Source: Nostoc sp. XA010 (GTDB taxonomy: Bacteria > Cyanobacteriota > Cyanobacteriia > Cyanobacteriales > Nostocaceae). Taken from it: a DNA stretch of 64,000 nt. Location of the stretch: contig NZ_JAIVFX010000002.1 of the NCBI RefSeq assembly GCF_020829625.1, positions 310,001-374,000 of the forward strand, written 5' to 3'. Under the pieces are notes generated by a model. It had not been told where the DNA came from. It worked only from the letters and a program-made list of their open reading frames with translations, and ran no database searches. Both the position numbers and the translations under genes were made by a program. Shown piece by piece: positions 44,453-52,526 of the stretch. Position 1 is the stretch's first letter; every line of letters begins with the position of its first letter.

Positions 44453-44848
44453 TTAGGGCAATTTATAGCTACCAACACGCAGATTTAACTGACCTTGGCG
44501 CGGGTTCTGGCTGAATATAAATGCACCTTCTTCACTTTCCCCGCTAGATAAAAAGTCGATCTGTTGCTCTCCTGTTTCTGTAACTTTACCGTTAATTAAT
44601 AACTCAGCCATAACTTGAACTGACTCGGCTGTGTCTCCTCCACTATTGACGACTTCAAAGGGAACATAAAATTGCCCATTAATTTCCCGAATTGTTTGTT
44701 TTTTACTGACAGAAAGGATGGGAGGTTGATTCTTTTCGTTCAGCCAAGTGTAGCCCACCAAACTCACAATGATTGCTAGGATAAGTGAGGCGACGCTGAA
44801 TGTTACCCACTCAGCTATTGAGCGTGATGGTTGTTCTGTTTTAGTCAT
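44453..44848 (-). CDS. TIGR02588-type membrane-anchored protein
   Basis: The 131-residue protein has one N-terminal helix (about residues 12-35) and a soluble beta domain (ISKKQT region through NSGGDTAESVQVMAELLING). Its start overlaps the stop of the upstream gene as ATGA, so the true ATG is at 44848 and not the longer frame that extends to 44926. It is translationally coupled to the TIGR02587 protein, and the two families are known neighbours. Function is unknown. Confidence 0.8.
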   Translation of the reverse strand: MTKTEQPSRSIAEWVTFSVASLILAIIVSLVGYTWLNEKNQPPILSVSKKQTIREINGQFYVPFEVVNSGGDTAESVQVMAELLINGKVTETGEQQIDFLSSGESEEGAFIFSQNPRQGQLNLRVGSYKLP

Positions 44849-45732
44849 ATTGTTAACCTTCCGGCTGCACCGCCAATAGTTGCAGGTAAGCCCAGCATCA
44901 AGGTATGATCTAACCACATTGTCCAAGGGTCGCTAAAAGTTAACTTTTGAAAGAACCACAGCATAAAAGCACTTGCTAGCAGTGATACTAAATAGGACAT
45001 AATGGTTTCGCTTGATGGTCGTTGGAAAATTCCCTTTTGCTGTTTCCGCTTTTGCTGGTCAGAAAAGCCTGCCTGAAATACAATGCCATAAGAAATCAGC
45101 AAAGATGTGGCGATCATTGCCAACTGCCAAAGTGGCGAGGCTGCGGCTGCAAGCATAGGAATTTCATCTGTTGGAGCAATGTTAAATGCAATTATGGTCG
45201 CACCAATCAGGGTTCCACCCACATCGGCAAAGGTGGCTTGTAACTCATCCTCTTTGTTCTTGGTTGCGCTGTTTACCCGATCGCCTGCTTGTGCTTCTGC
45301 ATTCGCATTTCTAGTATCTCCTAAAAGCTGGTTGGCTAATGCTACACCGAGAGTGAAAGGCACACTTTCAAAGATGATTTTACCTAAAGATTCCTTTAAG
45401 GAAGTTTCTGGCGTCAATTCTCGCAATAGTAGCAGCACAAAGGCACAGCAAGCTAGTCCGATCGCGATCGCTTCTATAGTATCCATTGCGGCTTGAGTAG
45501 TTAGCCAGCTATATCTGCGTTTCCGAAAGCCTTCTGTCTGATTCAGGAAGTAAACCACAATAAACATGAATGCGATCGCCATCATCATCAGTTGTGGCTT
45601 TACCAATGACCCAATCCACCAAACCTCCATTGTGTACAGTAAAGGTATACCAAATAAAAAACCTCCGCAAGCACCCCGAATGATGTCATTAATCTCACTC
45701 CTCCATAGATTTTTTTGACGTTTTGTTGTCAC
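44845..45732 (-). CDS. TIGR02587-type integral membrane protein
   Basis: The 295-residue protein has seven or eight membrane helices (for example near 20-40, 46-64, 90-112, 185-215, 240-262, 272-292). The N-terminus (WRSEINDIIRGACGGFLFGI) fits the TIGR02587 family, as I recall. It is co-transcribed with the TIGR02588 protein by a 4-base ATGA overlap. The pair probably forms a membrane complex of unknown function. Confidence 0.85.
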   Translation of the reverse strand: MTTKRQKNLWRSEINDIIRGACGGFLFGIPLLYTMEVWWIGSLVKPQLMMMAIAFMFIVVYFLNQTEGFRKRRYSWLTTQAAMDTIEAIAIGLACCAFVLLLLRELTPETSLKESLGKIIFESVPFTLGVALANQLLGDTRNANAEAQAGDRVNSATKNKEDELQATFADVGGTLIGATIIAFNIAPTDEIPMLAAAASPLWQLAMIATSLLISYGIVFQAGFSDQQKRKQQKGIFQRPSSETIMSYLVSLLASAFMLWFFQKLTFSDPWTMWLDHTLMLGLPATIGGAAGRLTI

Positions 45733-45798
45733 TCCTTTACTTTCCTTTTGTTGAAAATTTTTCTTTGACTTATACTCATTCTCTATGAAGATGCATAT

Positions 45799-45868
45799 AG
45801 CAGTCCTAAATCCTTCGTGAAAAGTTAGATCCCCGGCTTCTCAAAGAAGTCGGGGATCTGAACACCGC
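45799..45868. repeat. Dispersed repeat with 15-bp hairpin (copy 2)
   Basis: AGATCCCCGGCTTCT-CAA-AGAAGTCGGGGATCT (45827-45859) with the left flank AGCAGTCCTAAATCCTTC matches the copy at 20441-20512. One G-T mismatch in the stem is tolerated. Confidence 0.8.
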
Positions 45869-46038
45869 AAATTTATAATATTTTCATATTTTTGAAGGAG
45901 GGTGTTCTGTCGCACCCCGTATCTATCTTAAGATACATAATCTACTAAATTCTTCTCTCGGCTGATGGAGGTCAAAAATAATACACTACTGTTAGTTTAT
46001 GTAATAGCTGAATCAACTACAAGCTGGAAATAAAAACC

Positions 46039-46221
46039 ATGAGCGCCGAAAAAAGAGTAGAAGCTACTGCAAAAAATATTGAAGGGAAAATTCAAGAGGT
46101 TGTGGGTGAAATAACCGGCAATCCACAAGATAAAGCTGAAGGAGAAACAAAGCAAGCCCAAGCCCAAGCAACTCACACTGTAGAAAACATTAAAGACGAA
46201 CTTAAGAAAGCTTTAGATTAA
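46039..46221 (+). CDS. CsbD-family stress protein
   Basis: This 60-residue hydrophilic protein shows the CsbD pattern: KNIEGKIQEVVGEITGNPQD, EGETKQAQAQA and a helical end. CsbD-like proteins are general stress proteins in bacteria and their role is not well defined. The ATG follows TGGAAATAAAAACC. A strong T-tailed terminator follows, so it is a monocistronic gene. Confidence 0.93.
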   Translation: MSAEKRVEATAKNIEGKIQEVVGEITGNPQDKAEGETKQAQAQATHTVENIKDELKKALD

Positions 46222-46291
46222 TTTAGTTTTTGCAGTGTAAATAGAAATACTAGACTAGCGATGATTCATGAGTCATAGTGTAATATTAATT

Positions 46292-46322
46292 ACTCCACTT
46301 ACTTTCAGAAAGTGGAGTTTTT
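46292..46322 (+). terminator. Rho-independent terminator after csbD
   Basis: ACTCCACTT-ACTTTCAG-AAGTGGAGT is followed by five T. The stem is a perfect 9-bp pairing. Confidence 0.88.
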
Positions 46323-46391
46323 GTGTCGGCTTCTTTTGAAATACGTTTAAGATGGGAAAATATCAAGAATCATTGGGAGGAATCAATCGTC

Positions 46392-46943
46392 ATGACTGTT
46401 ATTGTTGCAAAGTGGACGATTGACGAATATCACCGCATGATTGATGCTGGCATTTTGAGCGATCGCAAAGTTGAACTACTTAAGGGAGAGATTGTCGAAA
46501 TGTCGCCGGAAGGGGAACCCCATGCTTATTGTAGTGATGAATCTGGTGAGTATCTAGCAAAGTTATTGGCTGAACGCGCCAAAATTCGTCATGCCAAGCC
46601 TATCACATTACCTAACGACTCGGAACCAGAGCCAGATATTGCCATTGTCCAACGTTTAGGACGCGAGTATCGACAGCATCATCCCTATCCAGAAAATATT
46701 TTTTGGTTGATTGAGTATGCTAACTCCAGTTTAGAAAAAGATTTAGAGAGAAAAAGCAAAATCTACGCAGAAGCAGGTATTTTAGAATATTGGGTTGTCA
46801 ATCTCAAGAAGCTACACCTAGTAGTGTTTCGAGAAATCTTAGACGGAGAGTATGCCACAAAACTGACATTGACTACGGGAACAATTCAACCTCTGGCATT
46901 TCCAGATATTTCTGTTGCAGTGGAACAGATTATTAACAGTTAA
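46392..46943 (+). CDS. Uma2-family (DUF820) putative endonuclease
   Basis: From the ATG at 46392, chosen because GGGAGG lies 11 bases upstream, the protein has 183 residues. It carries the PD-(D/E)XK-type pattern of the family: VELLKGEIVEMSPEG, PEPDIAIV with the Asp, LIEYANSSLEKDLERK and ILEYWVVN. Such proteins are expanded in cyanobacteria and are linked to nuclease function or mobile elements. A longer frame begins at 46323, inside the terminator of csbD, and is not supported. Confidence 0.85.
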   Translation: MTVIVAKWTIDEYHRMIDAGILSDRKVELLKGEIVEMSPEGEPHAYCSDESGEYLAKLLAERAKIRHAKPITLPNDSEPEPDIAIVQRLGREYRQHHPYPENIFWLIEYANSSLEKDLERKSKIYAEAGILEYWVVNLKKLHLVVFREILDGEYATKLTLTTGTIQPLAFPDISVAVEQIINS

Positions 46944-46961
46944 AGTATTTTAAATAAAAAG

Positions 46962-48680
46962 TCAAATTCCATGACTTTTACCAACTACCCAATTACGCCG
47001 GAAAAATCGGGCTAAAGCTGATTCTTCTAAGGATAGATAAATAGGGCGTCCGTGGGGACAGGTGCGAGGGTTGCGAGTGCGTTGCCAATTATCTAAAAGT
47101 GTCTGCATTTCTTGTTGATTCATAGGTGTACCATTACGAATGGCACTGCGACAAGCGACAGCTACTTGAGCTGTTTGTAAATCGCCTCCCCAACTAAGCT
47201 CTAAAATTGCTTCTGCACAGTCGTCTCGCTGTTGCAAAGGTGCAGGGATGTTTCGTACTGCCCAAAGTTGCTCGCCAAAGGGGTCTATTTCTAAACCGAT
47301 GCGTTGCAGTTGCGATACTTGCGCTGGCGACAATTGATAAAGAATGATTGGCGGTTCGACGGGGACAAGTTGCCAATCATCACACAATTGCTCATACAAA
47401 ACTCGCTCGTGGGCAATGTGCTGTTCCACTAACCACATACCACTTGGATGTTCCGCCACAATATAGGTGTTGCTAACTTGAGCGACAGCTTTTAAAGAGT
47501 TAGGAGTTGGGAGTGAGGAGTTAGGAGTTTTGGGATTTTCGTTAGGGTTTTGAGAATTGAAATTGTAGCTGCCTTTTGCTTCTGCGGCTTTGAGTAATTT
47601 ACTAACTCGTGTTGTGTGGACAGCTTCTTTGAGATTGTTAGAAGAGATGCTGAGTGCTTGGTTAATTGCTTGAGTAATTTGCTCTTGCCAATAAATGATT
47701 TCGTTGAGGTAAATTTCTGTTTTTGCTGGATTGCGATTCCAGTTAATTTGATCGGGGGAAATGGCAAGATGTAGGAAACAAATTGGATAGCGATCGCGTG
47801 GTAATGTTCTGTGAAATGCTGATAATATTGTTTGCTCTAATTCTGGTGTCTTAACCATCCGTCCGTTGATGGCTACACGTACCCAATCTGGACGATGACG
47901 ATGACAGCGATCGGGTAATCCTACCACTAAGTTTAGTGCGGAGTGGGGAGAGACGCGATTAATCGCGTCTGTACAAGAGTTTGGAGGGTTGGGTATTTCG
48001 AGTTTGACTTCTTGCAAATCACCTTGTCGCACTTGGGGTAAAATCTGCGGTAGCAGTTGCCCAGTTGTCGAAGCTGGAGAGATGGTGAACCATTGACGAT
48101 CATTTTGCCAAATCTGCCAGGTGACGTGAGGATGACACATAGCGATTTGGTGAATTGTGGCTTGCACAGCTTTCATTTGCTGTGCTGCTGTGGGCAATCC
48201 CTGACGACGAGATGAGCAATTACCGAAAAGATGAGAAACTGTCACCACTGTACCAGGTGCGATCGCAGTTACTTCAACTTGCACAACTTCCCCGCCATTG
48301 CCATAGCTAATTCGCCATCCTAATTTTCCATCCACAGGACGACTCAAAATTTCTAAATCTGCCAAAGTTGTTAAGCTATGTAACGCCTCACCACGAAATC
48401 CTAAACTGTTAATTTTCCATAAATCGGCACTAGAGCGAATTTTACTCGTGCTGTGGGCTGTGGCTGCTTGTTGCAAATCATCTAGGTTCATTCCACAACC
48501 ATTATCTGCAACGCGAATTCGCCATTGCTGCGGCCATAAAGAAACCACAATGCGCGTTGCACCTGCGTCTAGGGAATTTTCTACCAATTCCCGCACCACA
48601 GAAGCGAAACAGTCGATTACCTCACCAGCTGTAATGAGATATACAACTTCTGTTGGTAAAGCTTGAATAGTAGATGCCAT
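46962..48680 (-). CDS. mutL: MutL mismatch-repair protein
   Basis: The 572-residue protein has the GHKL ATPase motifs: ELVENSLDAGA, DNGCGM and LGFRGEALHSL. The C-terminal endonuclease-type motif EQHIAHERVLYE (from residue 419) has Glu where DQHA-type motifs have Asp. Two repeat-derived inserts are translated: SCTDAINRVSPH (about residues 233-249, from the GCGATTAATCGC repeat) between the ATPase domain and the following domain, and PKTPNSSLPTPNS (about 380-392) in the linker from GGAGTTA units. MutL couples MutS recognition to strand removal. The enzyme is probably active, since the inserts lie in loops. Confidence 0.93.
   Translation of the reverse strand: MASTIQALPTEVVYLITAGEVIDCFASVVRELVENSLDAGATRIVVSLWPQQWRIRVADNGCGMNLDDLQQAATAHSTSKIRSSADLWKINSLGFRGEALHSLTTLADLEILSRPVDGKLGWRISYGNGGEVVQVEVTAIAPGTVVTVSHLFGNCSSRRQGLPTAAQQMKAVQATIHQIAMCHPHVTWQIWQNDRQWFTISPASTTGQLLPQILPQVRQGDLQEVKLEIPNPPNSCTDAINRVSPHSALNLVVGLPDRCHRHRPDWVRVAINGRMVKTPELEQTILSAFHRTLPRDRYPICFLHLAISPDQINWNRNPAKTEIYLNEIIYWQEQITQAINQALSISSNNLKEAVHTTRVSKLLKAAEAKGSYNFNSQNPNENPKTPNSSLPTPNSLKAVAQVSNTYIVAEHPSGMWLVEQHIAHERVLYEQLCDDWQLVPVEPPIILYQLSPAQVSQLQRIGLEIDPFGEQLWAVRNIPAPLQQRDDCAEAILELSWGGDLQTAQVAVACRSAIRNGTPMNQQEMQTLLDNWQRTRNPRTCPHGRPIYLSLEESALARFFRRNWVVGKSHGI
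47951..47978. repeat. GCGATTAATCGC dispersed repeat inside mutL
   Basis: The perfect 20-base palindrome AGACGCGATTAATCGCGTCT is followed by GTACAAGA. The copy at 23757-23793 is non-coding. Confidence 0.75.
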
Positions 48681-49177
48681 AAATTATAGTTTATAGCTTC
48701 TGGGTGCAAGGGAAGCAGGGGAAGTGGGGGAAGAAATCAATTGAAAAATTAAAAATTAAATAATTGTACCCTTACAGGGAAGCAAGCTACACGCAGCGTC
48801 TCGTAGAGAAGAAAAAGACTGGGGGAGATGTAGGTTTAGCTTACCGTAGGCTGGGAGATAAGAAGGCGAATTTACGATAAATTTTTATTAATTGTCAACA
48901 AAACTCTATTAAACGGGGATTTTTGATAAATTACTGCTTTTTTGTATTGCACATTAGACTTATAACAAAAATCTGAATTAGCGAAAAGGAAACCACAGAT
49001 AAACACCGATAAATTATCTGCGTATATCTGTGGTTTAATCCCTAAAAAGTTGACTTTTGCAAGATATTTACTGTGCATTACAGCTTTATCTACAGCATCA
49101 AAAAAACTCAGTGATTGCAACATTAATTAATATTGAATTATCTTACTTTCTGCTTACCTCTAGATAATGGTTAATTA
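48681..49177. other. Gene-free gap with repeats
   Basis: It contains GGGAAGCAAGCTACACGCAG at about 48777 (a dispersed repeat) and an AAACCACAGATA / TATCTGTGGTTT inverted pair at 48990-49036. The frame at 48872-49123 covers this repeat and is discarded. Confidence 0.55.
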
Positions 49178-50215
49178 CTATCGCGTCAGAACTTTAGGTG
49201 GTTCAGGTTTCAGTAAACCGTTCAACAGGGATGCGGGACGTTGACTGTAAGGCCAAGCAAAAGCATGACGGAAAGCTGCATCCTGACAAGCTTGTAGTTG
49301 TGCAAAACTGATAATGTTGTAAGTCAAGAGATTCTCATACTCAAACGGTAGACGCACATTGTGCAATCCAGCATTATCAGTACAGATAGCAATATCTACC
49401 CCAGCTTCAAAACAACGGTCAAAAACTAATTTGAGTTGACGGATATCCTGCAAAGTACCAGTTTTCAAGTAAGTTGTGGGGCAAACCTCTAAACACTGTC
49501 CGCGTTTAGCTACATCATTAAGTAACTCTGGATACAGTAGGGGAATTTGGATGCCGTGACCGATTCGCATGAGATAGGGTAACAGTTCAGGGTAACAGCC
49601 GGCAGTGGTTTCATATAGATGCCCGGTGGTTTTAACGCCCTGCGATCGCGCATAATCATATAAGCTAATCCATTCTTCTAAGCGATCGGCATAATAACTA
49701 TCACCCCCCGCTACATCTACTGCACAGACATACTGCTTATTTTGCGCCGCCAAATCAACAATCGCCTTGTTCACCTCATAAGGTAGGCGCGTGTGCATAC
49801 AGAGAATTTGGCTAGTAACAATCGGATATTCTGGCTGATGGCTAGCAAGCCCTACTACTTGCACGATTTCTGCCATCTTGTCAATTCTTTCGGATTGACT
49901 CAGATGCTCAGGTGTCCGTAAATAGGGAGTGTAGCGCAGCTCTAGATAAGCCAAATTTTCAAAAATGTAAGCACCCCGCACCAACCGATAGATAAAGTAA
50001 GGCAAAGTTTCCACAGTTTGCACACTTTCTACCAGGGTGTGTAATTCTAGATACTCATCCAGGGTGTTGCGTGGACGGGTGTAAAAATCTTCAAATTGTG
50101 AATAATCATCAAAGCGGGAAATCAACTCCGAAGAATGTCGCTCGAAATATCGCCATAGAACTCTTGGTACGACCGAGCCGCCTAGATGTCTATGTAATTC
50201 AGCATATAAAGTCAT
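49178..50215 (-). CDS. Adenosine deaminase-family (Add-like) metal hydrolase
   Basis: The 345-residue TIM-barrel enzyme has the metal and catalytic motifs of this amidohydrolase group: ELHRHLGGS (residues 5-13), TGHLYET near 206, GHGIQIP near 230 and CTDNAG near 291. It could deaminate adenosine or a related base; the sequence is closer to a variant group than to classical Add, so substrate is unsure. The frame extends to 50326, but the ATG at 50215 gives the normal start MTLYAELHRHLGG. Confidence 0.85.
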   Translation of the reverse strand: MTLYAELHRHLGGSVVPRVLWRYFERHSSELISRFDDYSQFEDFYTRPRNTLDEYLELHTLVESVQTVETLPYFIYRLVRGAYIFENLAYLELRYTPYLRTPEHLSQSERIDKMAEIVQVVGLASHQPEYPIVTSQILCMHTRLPYEVNKAIVDLAAQNKQYVCAVDVAGGDSYYADRLEEWISLYDYARSQGVKTTGHLYETTAGCYPELLPYLMRIGHGIQIPLLYPELLNDVAKRGQCLEVCPTTYLKTGTLQDIRQLKLVFDRCFEAGVDIAICTDNAGLHNVRLPFEYENLLTYNIISFAQLQACQDAAFRHAFAWPYSQRPASLLNGLLKPEPPKVLTR

Positions 50216-50582
50216 AGTGGTATTTTTATGTAAAAATTTCATTAATTGTAACAAAAACATAGAAGGAAAAAATTTGGACTCGAAAAAATTAGCTCCAGAG
50301 AAATTGGAGCAGAGGTTTCCCACCATTTGGATTTTTCAGATGAGGCTTCCGGCTTAGAGGCTGCGCGAAGGTCGGGATTTTATCCTTATTTTCTGAAAAT
50401 CCAGCATTTATATAGCGTTTTGAGCATAAATCAACTTGACATCATTAAGATTAAATTGATAAGATTAAAAACTTTAATTTTTTGTGTTATACTTAAAGAA
50501 ACATTGCTATTGTTAAAGAAAGTGGAATATAACAATATATTTTTCCTTTAACGAAGCAAATTCCTGGCAAGGTTGGTATTAA

Positions 50583-50792
50583 TTGAAAATTCAAGCGTTG
50601 GAAGTCAAGGCTGGCGATCGCATTATTGCTTACTGCAACAACAAAATGCAAACCTGCAAGGTAAAACGCATTTTAGATCCCGGTCAAGCTAATATTACAC
50701 TATCAGTATTTACATCTGAGAATTATCGCGGTTGCTCAGTTTCATCTATAGTCCGCTTTCAGAGCAACGCCTTGGTTGATTTGGTAAGTTAA
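50583..50792 (+). CDS. Small conserved-looking protein, unknown
   Basis: The 69-residue protein has a strand-turn-strand pattern (VKAGDRIIAYCNNKMQTCKV) suggestive of a small beta-barrel. The start is TTG with no convincing Shine-Dalgarno sequence. It has no partner genes close by. Confidence 0.5.
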   Translation: MKIQALEVKAGDRIIAYCNNKMQTCKVKRILDPGQANITLSVFTSENYRGCSVSSIVRFQSNALVDLVS

Positions 50793-51226
50793 AAATCAAG
50801 TAAATATTCAATCTCAAAAATATCTCTAACTATTGTCCAGCCTCAAGCTGGATATAGTTATTTTAAAGGTGCGATGCCTGGGTTGGGCTACGGCTATGCA
50901 CAGACAAATCAATTAATTGTGGCTGGATGATTTTCCAGAAAAACGCCTTCACACTATAGTAGTGCAGGCGAAGTTTTTTGAACAAACTGATATTATGTTC
51001 ATGCGCCGCCAAGAAATGCGAGAACTAGGCACAAAGTGATTAGCATTGTGCTTAGTTTCTAGTAGTTTGTCAAATTTAAATTGATGGGTAAGCAAGTTCG
51101 TAGTAAAGACTTTAGTCCTTAATTCCCTTGCAACCACTCATCTAAGCGAGACATTTCCACCGCACGGTTCAACAGCAATCCATTCGCCCCATTTGAGCCT
51201 AGAGCACCAATTCAGTAATCTTGGAA

Positions 51227-51317
51227 GAACCTCTCCCTGGCTTGAACTAAAGTTCAAGCCTGTCCCTCTCCGAGTCGGAGAGGGACGGTTTTGCGTAGTA
51301 AAAGTAGGGAGAGGTCT
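51227..51317. repeat. Small element with AACCTCTCCCTG ends (copy 2)
   Basis: The element opens GAACCTCTCCCTGG and closes AGGGAGAGGTC, with inner stem CCCTCTCCGAGTCGGAGAGG. It is the counterpart of 34939-35028. Confidence 0.75.
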
Positions 51318-51635
51318 TTTCTTTACGCATAATTTAGACGGACACCATCTGACTCGTCGAACTTATGTTCCAACTTAGTAGGGTGAAGAGCGATCGCTCC
51401 TAAGCAAATTCACAATAAGTAAAAAAAGTCAAACAAAAATTCTGTTGCTTATCGCTTGAGCATTGTGGCGATAAGCAACAGAAAGCTTTGGCTATCTTTT
51501 TCGATTTTAGAGCGATGTCTACGACGGGTGGTTCCTGAGCGCATACGCCTACGCACTGCTAAATTTAGGCATGGTGTAGGCTCAAACTCTTGTGAGTCCT
51601 TGTGTCAAGCCTAATTGAGATGATCTTACCGTGGC

Positions 51636-51734
51636 AAAGCAATGCCTACGGCGAGCTTCTCTACGTTCGCGCAGCGTGTCGCAGACAGACGCTCCGCGTA
51701 GCTTGCTTCCACGAAGTGGTACGCTAACGCATTA
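51636..51734. repeat. Large palindromic dispersed repeat cluster
   Basis: Blocks GCAATGCCTACGGCGAGCTT, CTCTACGTTCGCGCAGCGTG and GCTCCGCGTAGCTTGCTTCC lie in sequence. This is the longest copy of this family in the window. Confidence 0.75.
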
Positions 51735-51764
51735 CTAAGATTACCCTCCAATTGATGGCTTTTG

Positions 51765-52076
51765 TTAGTTCTTTTTCACATCACGAGCCATATTGAGAAA
51801 GTAGTCGTCAACTTTGGCATTAGGACGACGGCGAGTAGTAGCGGAAACTTTAGGAGTGTTATCCTGATTCGTTTCAATTTGCTCTTTTGCAGAAGCTTGT
51901 TTCATACCTTGCTGCTGATCAGATTCCAAGAAATAACCAGAGCTATTGAATCCAAACAGGTTGCCAAAAAAACCAAAGAAATTTCCGAAAAAATTGGAAA
52001 CACTTTGGAATAAAACACCAAACAAGCCTTGAATCCGAATGAACAAGTTCCGAACAATTTGAGTTAGACGAAACAT
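51765..52076 (-). CDS. Small Phe/Gly-rich protein, unknown
   Basis: The 103-residue protein has a Phe-rich amphipathic N-terminal half (FFGNFFGFFGNLFGF near residues 29-43) and a basic hydrophilic C-terminal half (TTRRRPNAKVDDYFLNM). It is preceded by GGGGGTGCTGTT, a good ribosome-binding region. The Phe-Gly stretch suggests membrane-surface association, which is inference. No family is recognised. Confidence 0.65.
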   Translation of the reverse strand: MFRLTQIVRNLFIRIQGLFGVLFQSVSNFFGNFFGFFGNLFGFNSSGYFLESDQQQGMKQASAKEQIETNQDNTPKVSATTRRRPNAKVDDYFLNMARDVKKN

Positions 52077-52526
52077 AACAGCACCCCCTATGATTGCCTA
52101 TTATCATTGTGACTTAATTCCAATAAGAGGAATGGTGTTATGCAAAAAATCTACCAGCCATAGGCGTGATACCATTTTGGATTGTGGATTTTAGATTTTG
52201 GATTGGAAACCGCTTAGTGTATCTGGGTTTTCTCTGTCCATCTGTCGTAATCATTTTAAAATTGGTATGAGAGCAGCGAAAATACAGCAGATTTAAAGTT
52301 GGTGAGGTAGACAAGCTAAGTCTTTTACCCAGGTATACAGCGTGTTTTACTCCTGAATTCTGATATTACAGGTTACATTTGAAACATTTATACTTGGCAC
52401 TACTAACCCGATAACTGCGTCAACTATCTTGCAGCTAAATTACTGTATCAGTTTTCCTGGTGGAGCAATTTAATGTTGATATGGAATGAAATATAACCAA
52501 TTAACCTCATTTAGTAAGCAGAAGTA
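52077..52526. other. Gap with short direct repeats
   Basis: TGGATTGTGGATTTTAGATT and TTGGATTGG units (52180-52207) form a short GGATT-type tandem repeat. The rest is the leader region of the fusion gene. Confidence 0.5.

Larger units (their letters stand above)
50793..51764. other. Repeat-dense gene-free gap
   Basis: It contains dispersed repeats at about 50872-50900, 51512-51557 and 51636-51734, the small element at 51227-51317 and an imperfect hairpin around 50947-50971. No gene is supported. Confidence 0.6.
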
